A DNA stretch of 64,000 nt from Onchidella celtica (Eukaryota; Mollusca; Gastropoda; Systellommatophora; Onchidiidae): contig OZ007571.1 of assembly GCA_963931925.1 (NCBI GenBank), positions 38,728,430 to 38,792,429 of the forward strand, read 5' to 3'. Positions 1-12,077 of the stretch are shown here, piece after piece. The stretch's first letter is position 1, and each line of letters begins with the position of its first letter. Both the position numbers and the translations under genes were made by a program. The notes below the pieces were generated by a model. The model had not been told where the DNA came from and searched no databases. It saw nothing but the letters and a program-made list of their open reading frames with translations.

Positions 1-3000
1 GGGTCCGGACTGACAAGATGGCGGATATGCGCGTTCTACCTATAGTAGGCAGGATGTTGACAGAATTAACCGTGGGGAGGGTGGGTGTAGGGAAAGTGAT
101 ATTTTCTTACGTGTTTCTGTTGCTAGCTAAATTATCCAGTGACATACATTAAATGGCCATGCACAGAGAGGTGTTTTTGATCTCCTTATCGCCACCATCA
201 CATTAAAAATGCAAGACACATGCATTACAGAAATCATCACGTGCTTCTTTCGTGGTTGTGTCAATTATTTAGCTACCAAAAGTCTCGGCCAAGAGGGTAC
301 AAACTACAGACAGGATATCGGCAGATAAAAATGATGGCCAAAAAAAAAAAAATCAAAGATGGCGCCTTTCACAAAGCCTAGTGTTGGGAACAAACAACAA
401 AATCAACAATAAACCTTTTACAGTAAATTCCAACAAGTAATAAAAACAAGAAATGACATGACATTTTTGACATGCCAAATCACACACAAACACACACGCA
501 CGTGCGCGCGCCACACACACTCATAAAACAATATCTGAAAATGAAAAGAATCTTATAACACAAAATAAGGGAATGCCACAGAAACAGCGCATGCAGGCAG
601 TTCTGGCAAGTGTCACAAAGCAGTTTAGAACAATTACTTCCACCACTTGTCCTTCACTGTTATTTTCCCTGTCAAGCTTGTCCTACTATTGCTCTGTTTC
701 CCTATTATGACGTCATTAAAGTTGGGCTTTCCATATTTCATTTCCTTATCTGAAAAGATCCACTGAGATAAATTAAATAATTTATTTATTACATGATACC
801 TTCATTGACCCCATGCTTCAGATATTTCTATAATAACCAGAGTTAATAATATTGGGGTTAAGTATCATGCATTTGTTAAATAATTTACTCTCTGCGGTAA
901 AGAAATGTAGTAAGAAACACATTTAAACAATAGGTTGGTTTTGTTAGATGACCTTTTCCAATCATTAAAATTACATTTACTCAAAATTGCAGCAGAGCAT
1001 TGCATGACACGGTTTAAGTCTGTTTTGAGTGACATAATCAAACAGACGCGTGTGCTAGTAGATCCACCAGCACTGCTTCACAGTTACTACATCTCCTACT
1101 CTCACTACCATTGTTTCACGGTCATGTCGTATACTCTGACCTCCAACAAATGGGAGCACTGTATCAAAACACCTGGTTATTTCACGACTAATTCATTCAG
1201 GTTCATTTATGACCATACAATACCTTTAAAATCACTATACCGAACATACACCCATACCATAAACTGCTAGCGAAGAATGGAGAAGCCGACACAGGGGTGG
1301 AGGCGAGGGAAAACCACACACAGGGAGTTATTGACGTGTTGTTGACGGCTACGATCATACGTCCAAGAACTCGTCGACGATAAAAGGAAAAAACCAAACT
1401 GTTCGCTGGCGGTTCCAATTTCCCCCAGCTTTACTGTATTTGAACTGACAAAGAGTTGATCTACACACAAGTACTAGTCCTTTCTCTTGCTTACCTTTTA
1501 TCTGTGGAATTTTATCCAAGTGGATAATCCCTGGGGGGACAGATAAAAGTGTACTTTCGTACCGGCCTACAAGAGGATAAGTGTTTCCCACGGGGCGCTG
1601 GAGGGGGGGGGGGGTTCTTTATTTCAAGTCTCTGGAGAGTATAGATCTTGTTTCTTTTCTCTTTTAATATTATCCTCTTGTAATTCTTTTTCCGTGGACA
1701 GTTTTACATTGTTTTTCAACAATCTTTACTTTGCCATCCACTCTGAATTGTCAGAATTTTAAAGAAAACAATGTATTAGCAAGAGCTGATGTGTCTTTGA
1801 CGTAAGGCGTCATGGGTGGATATCATGTGAATCAGAGAGCGCTGTGAAGACAACACAGTAGTTAGGATCTGTCGTTCGGCAGGTAACGATGACGCCAAAA
1901 AATGATACTAAGAGATCTAAAGGAATCTTAAGGGGGTCTTAGTCTTAGGTATCTTTGGGTGAACTAATAACAACACTTTGGGGATTTTAGTACGATTTGG
2001 AACTGATAAGAATTAGTAAGATTTCTCATCTGGGCCTTTTGGTAACACCCAAGCTTATGTTGCAATCAAGGGTTCTGATCTGCAACGCAAGAACTGCAGT
2101 AAAGAAAGGTAACAGTGGCGTGATTTTAGTTACAAGAATGTTAGTAAGACTGAACCTTATTACAGTACTGTTACCTTCAGCCATAGAAAACTAGTATGAG
2201 CCACATGTATTGGTATAATGTGGCACTACTCTTCCCCCAACCGGCCAAGTCAAAATATGGCGAAAGAAAAAGTTGGCGTGGCAAAGCTTCGCTTACGAAA
2301 TAATACCAAAACGATGCAATAAAACGCAAAGGAAAAGGTAAGACAAATCAAGGATTTTTTCGCCATATTGTGTCTTTTCTTCAAGCCTTGCTGCGACCCC
2401 AGAGATTTTCTGTGGGTTTTTACAATATTTCCCCAAACGGCCAGTACGAACTGACTCCAGCCACAGCTCTCAGCCACGTTCAAAGTATGGATATCATGTC
2501 AGTCTTCAGAGAAGAACTTAAAATCATTCTGACATCAAAATAAAAATGGAATTTCCGTAAATAAGTTTACAAGTACAGAGACAGGGTCAGCTGGAGAGAT
2601 GGTGAGTACGGGTTTAGGGGCGGAAAGGGTGGATACTGTGGTGGTCTGGCAGGGGAAATGTCTGAGTTGGGAGGGGGGGGGGTGTCTGGAGATTAAAAAA
2701 AAAAAAAACACTTGAAAGGTTGATTCAAGTCGACGGGGTGCGATGGTGAGTCACTGCCCTTCTAACTAAATTAACTAGCATGGTTTCGCTTTATATATGA
2801 TATTTATGACAGGAAATAACCCCCCCCCCCCTCACCCACCCACCTCCCCATACACACACACACACGGGTCCTCTAATCACTATGATATTTCGCAGGCCAA
2901 CAGTCTGTAATCACCGTGACATTAAGAGGGAAATATTTCATTCTGCTATCAGAAACAGCGGCTTGACTACCATTCATTTCTGTGCTTTTTTCTCCCCATG

Positions 3001-3762
3001 GGTGAAGTTGGTGCCATATGCCGACATAGCCCCGGGTACATTGCCTGCCCTTGGTTAAGGAAATTACAAGTTGTTAGTCGCCCTTGGTGCTATTTATTTA
3101 ACGATAAAGACATAATTAGCAGGAAAGGCTGTCTGGACTTTTCCAACAAAAGTACATTTTCAACAATTAGCCCTTTTGTGGTGCCAGATTAACAGTCAAT
3201 CGGGAAACACGATTAACTACCTGAGCTTGATTTTGACCTCTGAGCAAGAAAGGAAAAAAAATTAATAACGGAAATGAAAGAGCACAGTGTTTATAAGGAT
3301 GGTTACGAAACTTAACAAAGACTTGAAGCCTATTCCCAGGAAGCGTATTTTCACTGCGTGTGTTGATGAGTTTTTTTTTCGAAAAGTGTTATCTCAAAAT
3401 TATGCTTACATGGGCACCACCTACAATAAAAATAGAAGGCGCGATTTTTAGAAAACACGCGCATATTCATTGAGTGAAAAGAGCGAGCAGAAAAATGTCT
3501 GAAAACATGCTTCACGGAAACAGGCTGTCACACCGCAATCTTGGACCAATTGCTTAACTTAAAAGACAGGCCCCAAGTGTGTTTGAAATACATCAAATTT
3601 CACACGGACTGGTTTTAATAATACTTTTCTTACGCACTGTTTCATCTGTCTGATTTTGACAGCACAAGGGCCACCGTGACAATCATCTCTCAGCATTCAA
3701 ATTGCGATGGTGTCGTTCAGTAGGCCTATCGTTCTGTGCATGCCTACTCTGGCATAAGATAA
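1..3762. other. Unassigned non-coding DNA
   Basis: I see no convincing gene or element here. The open frames are short, lack recognisable motifs and are interrupted by homopolymer runs (A near 340, G near 1600 and 2670, C near 2820). There is a short CA-rich stretch near 480-520 and another near 2850. Confidence 0.5.
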
Positions 3763-3812
<50 letters not shown>

Positions 3813-3900
3813 GGCTACCTGTCCATCCATCCATCCATCCATCCATCCCACCCATCCATCCATCCAGCCAGCCAGCCAGCCAGCCAGCAGCCAGCAGTCC

Positions 3901-3990
<90 letters not shown>
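3763..3990. repeat. Compound tetranucleotide microsatellite
   Basis: The tract runs (ATCT)n, then (ATCC)n, then (CAGC)n, then a second (ATCT)n block at 3899-3990. Successive blocks differ from the previous motif by one base, as expected when point-mutated units are amplified by slippage. Apparent reading frames through it are period artefacts. Confidence 0.95.
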
Positions 3991-3991
<1 letters not shown>

Positions 3992-5395
3992 ATCTCTACG
4001 ATCCAACAATGTTTGGCATTTTCTGTGATCTTCCACCAACGATCCAGCCCTCTATGTCCTCATGAAACAAGACCCCCCCCCCCCCCCCCACCACCACAGA
4101 CAATCAGGGCTAATAACTCGTCAGTCACGAGTGTTTCCCCCTGAATCCCCCTGGTATAGATGCCCGCTAGGTAATGGGACATTTAGCCCCTCCTGAGGTC
4201 AAATGAAGGAACCGACGGCAGCGGGCACTCATGCCCTTCCCAAAGACTAGAAAATTCCTTCCACCCTGACCTAAGGATCGAGCTTCACCACTCAGGGTAA
4301 ACTTTGATGAATAAATATTGCACTATACATTAAAGATGTCTTTCTTTGGTAAATCATGGACGACTTGATAATGTGCGTTTACCAACATTCAGATTTATTA
4401 CAGAACTAGAATTGACGTTGTGGAGATGAGATATTTTGGAAATCATCTTCCACAGAGAATAAATCTGATCACTGATCAGTTAGGCCTGGATAAGCACAGC
4501 TTTTTTTTTTTCTAACAAGGAAGTCCGCAGTCCCCCGGCGTGTACTGACATAGGAAATACCCAGTCTCCTTTTCTTGTCCCTAATAGGTTTCTTTCTCAC
4601 TTTCGTTCGGGTATTTCTGCCGATAGGCTATTCCACATCTTCCTACTTCAACTTTCCAGTTAACATTTTATTAGTTCAGACGACAGCATTGTTTTCATCC
4701 TAGGCTACTTTTATGTGTCCCTCAATTCGCTGATTACCTGATCTTGTCAGTTACTCATTTCTGGCCTAACGAAAGAGAAACGCTATCTCGTCTCTAGTGA
4801 CACATTCAGTTCTGAATAAGACTTGCGGGAAAACATACCTCACAAACAAGCCTGTAGCCAGAAGAATAAGAACTGCATTTCGCGAGCTTTTGCGAAATAC
4901 AACCAGATTGAACTTTCTTGTATTATTCGAACGAGTATCAAATATTCGTTATTCCAATATTCGACACTTTTTTTTTTACTACCTGCCTTTTTCCATACAA
5001 GAAATTTAACCCTATCCAAAAACACAATTAAGGTAATGTCTTCGGGCGAGACAAGGGTATTGTATTTCTTGTTTCCTTTCTTCAATAATTCACACTACTT
5101 GGTGACCTTCTATGTAACTCGGCTTAATTTCAGATGAATGTGTTGAATTTCCAAATTATCTAACCATCGACTGGTTTATGAAAAAGAAACAACTTCGCAG
5201 ACCAGAGTGGGGAATATTCTCAAAACTACTGGCTCGAATACTCAACAAGTGTCACTAGCGGGAAAGATATTTGGGTTGAATATCCCAACATTAGCAGCCA
5301 GATGGCAGATAATATTAATAACAATAGTACTGCAGTACATTTATACAGCACCGGTCTCCATAAGGTGGACCAAAAACGCTTTACAATGAAATAAC
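3991..5395. other. Unassigned non-coding DNA
   Basis: No gene is recognised. A C-run of about 15 lies near 4074-4089. The stretch 4090-4290 reads like a dispersed repeat (balanced composition, no ORF), but only one copy is visible in this window, so I cannot call it one. Confidence 0.4.
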
Positions 5396-5415
5396 AACTC
5401 TCTCTCTCTCTCTCT

Positions 5416-5500
<85 letters not shown>

Positions 5501-5506
5501 CTCTCC
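5396..5506. repeat. (CT)n microsatellite
   Basis: About 110 bp of nearly pure CT dinucleotides, with three or four T-rich interruptions. Confidence 0.95.
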
Positions 5507-5870
5507 TTTTTCTTAAGCAGTTACAAATATAAATATTTTCATGCTGTGCAAAACATGCAAGGCTAAAAGGAAGACATTGGTGGCGTTGGGGGTGGGGGGG
5601 GGCGCGGCATTTCAGGCAGTCCTGATGACAGGTGGGTGTGCTGTAGTTAAGACAGAGATATCCCAGTCAAAGGATTAAAAGTAGCGGTTGTTTTGCTTAA
5701 CTTATCAGGAATATAGAGCGCGGCATTTCATTCGCATTCCCGTCGTTGTATTCCCAAGAGAGAGACCAAAAAAATTTAGTGAGCTTTCTCCGTGAGTGCT
5801 TTGGCATGTGAAAGATATGTAAGTGAAAGAAAAAGAAGGCATCTGAAATATTCAGTGTTAAGAGAGATGC

Positions 5871-6382
5871 AGCGGGGAGACAAAGGTTCGAGAGAGACAG
5901 ACACAGAGGCAGGCAGATAGGTGAACAACAGCGAGAGATAGAAAGACAGACGGAGTAGGAGAAAAAGGGAAAGAGAAGAGAAAGAGGGTGGAGGAGGGAG
6001 AGAAGAGAAAGAGGATGAGGAGCGAAGAGGAGGAGAGAAAATAGAAAGAGAATGAGAGGGAAGATAGAGAAGAGAATGAGAGTATTGAGAGCGAGGAGAA
6101 GAGAGAGAAAAGAAAGAGAAGGAGGGCGACGGGAGGAGCGAGAAGTGAAAGAGAAAGAGAGTGAGTGCGAGGAAAGAGAGAAGAAGAAGAGTGAGAGAAG
6201 GAGAGAGAGGAGTCCGATAAGTGAGAGAACGGGGAGAAGAGAGACGAGAAGGAAAGGAAAGTGATGGGGGAGGAGGTAGAAAAGAAAGAGAATGGGGGCG
6301 AGACAGAGAGGCAGAAAAGAAAGAGAAAAAAGCAGAGAGAGAGAGAGAGAGAGAAAGAGGGAGAAGGGAGATAAAAGACAGA
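5871..6382. repeat. GA-rich polypurine tract
   Basis: About 500 bp with almost no pyrimidines on the plus strand, built from irregular GAGA, AGAAAG and GGAG motifs. Several frames stay open (runs of Arg, Glu and Lys) only because purine-only codons other than TGA/TAA/TAG cannot stop. Such asymmetric tracts can form triplex DNA; that is an inference. The flanks 5507-5870 and 6383-7646 hold nothing recognisable. Confidence 0.8.
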
Positions 6383-7646
6383 ATGAGATCGGGCAGTCTT
6401 TAAAGACAGTTCAATTTCATTTCGTCAGTCTCATTCATTGCCAGACCAAAAACCAACATCTTTTCCATACAGTCGGTAAACATATTCACTTCTTTAGATT
6501 AATACAACCAGGAAGAGGTCCCTGGGGACAAGAAATTCATGTTTTTCAATCGCTCAGTGAATAACAAGTGTACACAAAACAGAGGGCTGGTGAGGGGGAG
6601 GAGGCAGTGTGAATAGGGGAGGGAGGGGGTAGGAGATAGTGACTGGCATAACCGTAGGGCTACCCCAGGTCGCCATTCATTTCCTCTCCCCTCCACGGGG
6701 TATTTATTTTTCCTGTCCTTTCTATCACCCGTGCCAGCCATTACCACTATGCATATCCGGCGCCACTGTTCCCCACACAGAGTCCCAGAGATAGCGACCA
6801 GATCAATTCGTAAGCTGCAAATTGTTTGTTGTAAACCCAGGCCAGTTCGCCCCTCGGCAGCACTGACTCCACAAGCATCGCTCGTCAGTCAAGACAAGGC
6901 AGATTGTGAACTATAGAAGCGTTTCGCCATTTTCGACTGTTTCATAAGAAAGCTACCAATCACCAAAAAAGCGACTGGCTTTTAGCTATAATTGTGAACA
7001 TTCTACACCACGACAGCAAATTTTGTAATTCTAAAACCCTCCATCTTTTATTATTTTGCTTTTCAGAGTGTTTCAGTCAACAAATTAAATGTGAAATGAC
7101 GGAGAAAATTGTATAGAAAAATAACTGCAAGACGGGTAATTAGAGAGGCTGAACATTACCTTTATCTGATTACTGTGTTGATGTCAATAATGTTCATTAA
7201 TTTGCTGGGTGGAAGGTTGAGGGAAAGTACTTTTGTTGTTGTTGTTGTTGCTGTCGTTCCTTTGGGGGGGGGGGGGGGAGAGAGATATTGTGAAATTAAT
7301 TTTAGACTCTGAAAGATTAAAAAAAAAACCTACCTGAACATTTTAATTGCGAAAGCTTATGTTTTTGGTCTAACTACATTATGTATATGTTTGTAGACGG
7401 GAAAATGACTGGTACTTACAAACTGGTGCAACAACTAGATGTCTATAATTTCCAAATCAAGCATACAGTAGCAAGATTCAAAATATAACGCTTAAAATTG
7501 TGCAGCCTTTTGAATGAAAGGAACAAGTTGTATTTGTTTGCTTAGAATATGCTACTAGAAGAAACCATGACAAATCTGACCAAGCTGACGAAAAATGGGT
7601 ATTTTTCAAAGTATTATACGTCCGTGAGTTCCTGCCAGTATAGTGG

Positions 7647-7777
7647 GCGTCTTTTCAAAGAGCAGTGCAGGGTTGAAATATAATGCGTTAGAATAAAGAA
7701 GATGTGAGCGTGTTTTCCAGGAGCAGTGCAGTGTCGAAATTTGATATATTATATAATGCGTTAGAATAAAGAAGATG
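7647..7777. repeat. Two-copy tandem duplication (~60-70 bp)
   Basis: The segment from about 7647 to 7704 is repeated from about 7708 to 7777. The copies share GAGCAGTGCAG and AATGCGTTAGAATAAAGAAG, and the second copy has a short TA-rich insertion. No coding function is evident. Confidence 0.75.
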
Positions 7778-8110
7778 ACAGCCCTCGAAGAAAATCAATT
7801 CGGCGAACACATACACAAGAGGATGGCTGGAAACTGTTATAGAATCTTCGTCCAAGCATGAACAAAAGTAAAGAAAAGAAAGTTGTGTAATGAAGAGAAG
7901 GATGATGAAATTGAATATTTTCTGTAGGGTGAACTAGTAGCCTGGGGCAGGAAAGCTTTTGAACAAACATCATTATAAAGGAACGTACACGCTTTTTACG
8001 AATCTGAACAAACAGACACATGACAGATAATGTATCATCTTGACAGTTGGTTAACAGGAAGACATGCGCAGACTAGCCATAGAAAGACTAATGTAATGAA
8101 CAAGATAGAA

Positions 8111-8198
<88 letters not shown>

Positions 8199-8224
8199 CA
8201 TCCATCCAATTACCTTCTATCTAT

Positions 8225-8287
<63 letters not shown>

Positions 8288-8303
8288 GCTATCTGTCTAT
8301 CTG

Positions 8304-8366
<63 letters not shown>
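8111..8366. repeat. (TATC)n microsatellite
   Basis: About 255 bp of TATC repeats in three blocks separated by short variant segments (CATC, TTAC and TGTC units). One of four large TATC arrays in the window, all with TATC on the plus strand. Confidence 0.95.
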
Positions 8367-8425
8367 GTCCCTCCATCTATACTTGCAGGTTAACACAATG
8401 CTGTATACATGTAAAACATCTCAGG

Positions 8426-9027
8426 TGTAGCATCTGCAAGCTATCCCTTGCCCTCCCCCGTTTTCTTGTTACACTGGTGAGCATGTGTTCATTTCTGTTT
8501 TCATTTTATTGTTGACAACCGTACTCCGTGACCTGACCTTCTTCTCCTAGTGAGTAGTTTTTTCCTCGCCCGCTTGTTGTCAGTGTTTTGACTCGTTCAG
8601 TAAATATTAGTATGTTCCCGAACATTCGATAACATTGTGGAGACGGATGTTTACGCCAGATTTGGCCTTGGGTGATGTAACCTGATGACGTATTGATGCG
8701 TGATTGGTTAGTTTGTGCGAGGGCAAAGGTAACGTTTATTTCGGGAACTTTCTGTAGGAATGTTTATATATATAGACCTGTGTGAGTGGTTGGGGGGTGA
8801 GTAAGTGAGTTTCCTTTTGTGTGGCGTAGATATTTAGTTTCGCCGGCGTCTTCCTAGTAATTTATTGTTCACTATACAGTTATTAAACTTTAGTATTATT
8901 TAATCTATCGTCGGATCTCGTGTTTATTTATTTTACAGCTGTAATAGTTTCGTTTTCTAAAGGGTTGTAGTTAGATCAACTAACTCCCCCCCTACTATAA
9001 CGTGCTAGAACAACCTCAGCTGTTACA
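8426..9027 (+). mobile_element. Solo LTR, unrelated to the Gmr1-like family
   Basis: A 602-bp segment starts TGTAGC and ends GTTACA. It is flanked by the direct repeat TCAGG (8421-8425 and 9028-9032), as expected for a 5-bp integrase target duplication. Inside are a TATA box (TATATATATA, 8765-8774) and downstream of it an ATTAAA polyadenylation-like signal (8882-8887), which orient the LTR to the plus strand. There is no adjacent primer-binding site, polypurine tract or pol sequence, so this is a solo LTR left by LTR-LTR recombination. Its sequence does not resemble the LTRs at 10540, 28192 or 53230. The retroelement clade cannot be told from the LTR alone. Confidence 0.8.
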
Positions 9028-9032
9028 TCAGG

Positions 9033-9575
9033 GATGACTTAAGACAGGTAAATCTTACATAAAAATACCTAGGAACAGAACAATACTCAACAATGTTCTC
9101 GGGTCCCGCCCGCTTCGTTGCTCTCAGATTTGACAGAGATGTGAATTGTATTACAGTGTAAGTTGTAAACTTAATGGCTTTACGACCTCTGATGCCATGG
9201 CCGAGTATGGAGAGAAAATAATCATGTCATTGAAATGCATGGTCTGCTGGGTTTTGAGCTAAGATCTCAAAGTAGCTCCTGTCGAATCAGGGGGGCAGTG
9301 GAGAGACATTGTTCCTTGATTCTCTGTCCCTGTCTCCAACATTCATGGAGGGGCTGTGTCATACCTGTACAAGTTGCGTAATGCTTGAATAATTAAACCG
9401 TTTCATTATATTATTCACGGACGTTATAAAGAGTGGCACTATACATACTGGTGCATCATTATTTTCTTACCACCGTTTCAAATTTCTCTCGTATCGATGT
9501 GAAGCCCACAGATATGAAGTTTCAAGAAAAGTCAGTAAATTGCTAAGAGGGACTGAACGAAGGGCAAGGGGGGGG
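9033..9575. other. Unassigned non-coding DNA
   Basis: Nothing recognisable between the solo LTR and the GA tract; there are no ORFs of note. Confidence 0.4.
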
Positions 9576-9577
9576 GG

Positions 9578-9669
<92 letters not shown>

Positions 9670-9785
9670 AACAGACAGACAGACAGCCAGAAAGACAGAC
9701 AGACAGAGCTAGACGGACAGACAAACAATATGAGAGACAGAGGCAGTCTGAGACTGAAAGAGAGAGAGAGAAAGACAAGGACTGA
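9576..9785. repeat. (GA)n followed by (CAGA)n microsatellite
   Basis: A G-run, then about 90 bp of GA dinucleotides with AAAG interruptions, then degenerate CAGA tetranucleotides. The interval from here to 10170 has no recognisable feature. Confidence 0.9.
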
Positions 9786-10170
9786 GAGGGGACAGAGAGA
9801 TAAAACCTAAAATGAGCTAAAGAAGAAGTCTGATACGCGGATTAGCATCCAGTGAGACAGAAAACTCATTTCGGCAGCCAAAGTACACCCTGTCCTGACA
9901 AGACGTAACGATGAAGCAACTAGTGACGGGGATATTGATTGAAAGAAAACCCCAGGCCTGGAACCGTTAATAATTTAATGATCGCTGCTCACACAACTTC
10001 CCAAGCTTGAACCTGTGGCGTACGACGTCCTTTTGTCTCTCAAGTTTGTCGGAAACTGGCCCCACTCGGCACGTGCGTTGTTGGCTCTAATGCTTCAGTG
10101 TGAGCAAAGGAAATTACAGGATCCAGATGGGAAATAGTTTCCGGCAAAGTTAGGCTGTTAGTGTTTCCCT

Positions 10171-10171
10171 T

Positions 10172-10227
<56 letters not shown>

Positions 10228-10245
10228 ATCTGTCTAATCTGTCTA

Positions 10246-10318
<73 letters not shown>

Positions 10319-10420
10319 CCTATCTGTCTGTGTCTGTCTGTCTATCTGCCTGTCTGTCTGTCTGCCTTCTTGCCTGCCTGTCTGGCTGTCTGTGTGTCCG
10401 CCTGCCTGTCTGTCGTCTAG
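10171..10420. repeat. (TATC)n grading into CTGT/TGCC microsatellite
   Basis: About 150 bp of TATC units with three AATC variants near 10228-10246, followed by a degenerate CTGT and TGCC-rich tail. It lies about 120 bp from the LTR insertion at 10540. Confidence 0.9.
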
Positions 10421-10479
10421 CCATCCATCTCTCCGTTTGTTCGTCGTATATCACCCGTCTGAATATATTTCTTCCAAAC

Positions 10480-10534
10480 TGCTAGTTTTTCTGTCCGTTA
10501 GCTGGTGCAAGCTGGCGTAAATAATATATATCCC
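10480..10534. repeat. Left remnant of a ~60-bp degenerate minisatellite
   Basis: This segment (…TTTTTCTGTCCGTTAGCTGG…) matches the unit tandemly repeated at 18855-19165 on the far side of the retrotransposon. Element 1 therefore inserted into this array and split it. Confidence 0.6.
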
Positions 10535-10539
10535 ATCAG
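10535..10539. repeat. Target-site duplication (ATCAG) of element 1
   Basis: ATCAG sits directly before the LTR at 10540 and again directly after the other LTR at 18850-18854. The 5-bp length suits a Ty3/gypsy-type integrase. Confidence 0.9.
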
Positions 10540-11720
10540 TGTCACAAATCCCAGACTGGGAGATGTAATAGTTTATGACAGGACGACAATCACGAACAAA
10601 CAAGTTTAACACTTAACAAAACAATCCATCAGACTCACACATTTATTAAACATACTTATACATATAATAGCGCAATTACATATATTATATTATTGAAATG
10701 ACTGCCGTACAACGGCCTTATTCTCACACACACGCTCCCTCGGATCCACAATCCGGTAGTTACTCCTAAAGGCACTTCGGCCTCAGCCTCTCCCCTCAGG
10801 GTCTTAATAGTACATTAATGATTCACTGGCACCGCAGTCTCTCAATATCACCTTCCTATTGTCATACACCTTAGCACTCCCCTAGCACCTCCGCAGGGCA
10901 ATAACACATTATTATTTCCATAGCCATCAACATGGCAACAACATAATATCAGTTCACGAGCCTATCAACAGGGCACAATATAGTATCTCATTCACTCTCA
11001 TATCTACGTCCCTGTCCGTGGCCTGACTGCCACGACTTTATGTGCCTCTACTGTCCTGCACTGACAGCCTCACTTCTGGCCTATGTGTGGCCTCCGGCCC
11101 TATGCTGGCCTATCCCCTGTGCTCATCGAGGTGGCTCTGCGGCCCGTCCCCGACACCTACAAGAATAACAGTACATTGGTATAATATCCTACCATTTCTA
11201 TTCACTCCACCTCTCCTTACAACCCATGAAACGTACACACACTAGTTCACCTTTCACTCACCACACATCTTACGGTAACACACTTCCATCGGAGTACACA
11301 CTACTCACTCGCGCTACAAATCCATGAACTCACTTTCATCTATCGCTCGTGGCACACATTGCTATATCCAATATCAAGGACTTCCACATTCCTCACATAT
11401 ACTTATTCACATCATGGTAATAGACGAATATAATATAATACATCAATCATAATAATCAATCAACATTCTACATACCAGTCATAACTGGAAAGACTCTCAC
11501 TAGTCTTCTCGACTGCTTCCTTTTATCTCTGCCCGATGGGCTATTATTCACAGGTCCGATCCCTAGGACCTTCTAACTTGCAGTGATAGTTACACAGCGC
11601 TTTCGCCTCCTTCAGACCCCCCACTCATGACATGCACGACTTTCTCACTTGTCTCCGTGCGTTAATTTTACTCTCCTCTCCCCCCGTAATTATTAACTAT
11701 CGCTCACTCCACTCGTGACA
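10540..11720 (-). repeat. 3' LTR of element 1
   Basis: 1181 bp, TGTCAC…GTGACA. On the minus strand an AATAAA polyadenylation signal lies at 10642-10647, about 100 bp from the LTR's 3' end. The 67-codon frame at 11042 is repeated unchanged in the other LTR and is not a gene. Confidence 0.95.
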
Positions 11721-11734
11721 TCATCCCCCACCCC
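11721..11734 (-). promoter_or_regulatory. Polypurine tract of element 1
   Basis: On the minus strand GGGGTGGGGGATGA immediately precedes the 3' LTR, the expected place for the plus-strand DNA primer. The same 14 bases occur in element 2 at 54381-54394. The interval 11735-12077 between it and the pol stop has no recognised function. Confidence 0.75.
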
Positions 11735-12077
11735 AAAAAAATTAATGCAATTAATTTCAAATCGCATCAAGATGACTGTCAACGAGTGAGCCTGAGCAAT
11801 ACCTACATTAAAAAAAAATGACCTAGCAGCTCCCCTAGTATATAAAATACCGAAATCAGGGAAAAATATGGGGATCAATATGGTCTGAAATATGCATATA
11901 TGTGTCACCTCATGAATAGCTAACTAAACACAATACTTAATACAGAATCAAAAACCATTCAACCTATCAACCATTCTTCATATCATATTTATAATGTCAA
12001 TATTTTAAAGACGACTTATTCACACAGATCCTGTCAATGTTCCTGTCCTCCGATGTATAAGCTCCTGAAATCTTCCC

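Noticed and set aside
6052..6564. Arg/Glu/Lys-rich ORFs
   Set aside because: A product of the polypurine tract; no complex sequence.
8030..8515. 161-codon ORF rich in Leu, Ser, Ile and Tyr
   Set aside because: It translates a (TATC)n microsatellite; similar frames at 3702, 10161, 9467, 42943 and 62597 have the same origin.
11042..11245. 67-codon plus-strand ORF, repeated at 18171-18374
   Set aside because: It lies inside the LTRs, antisense to the element, and is duplicated only because the LTRs are identical.
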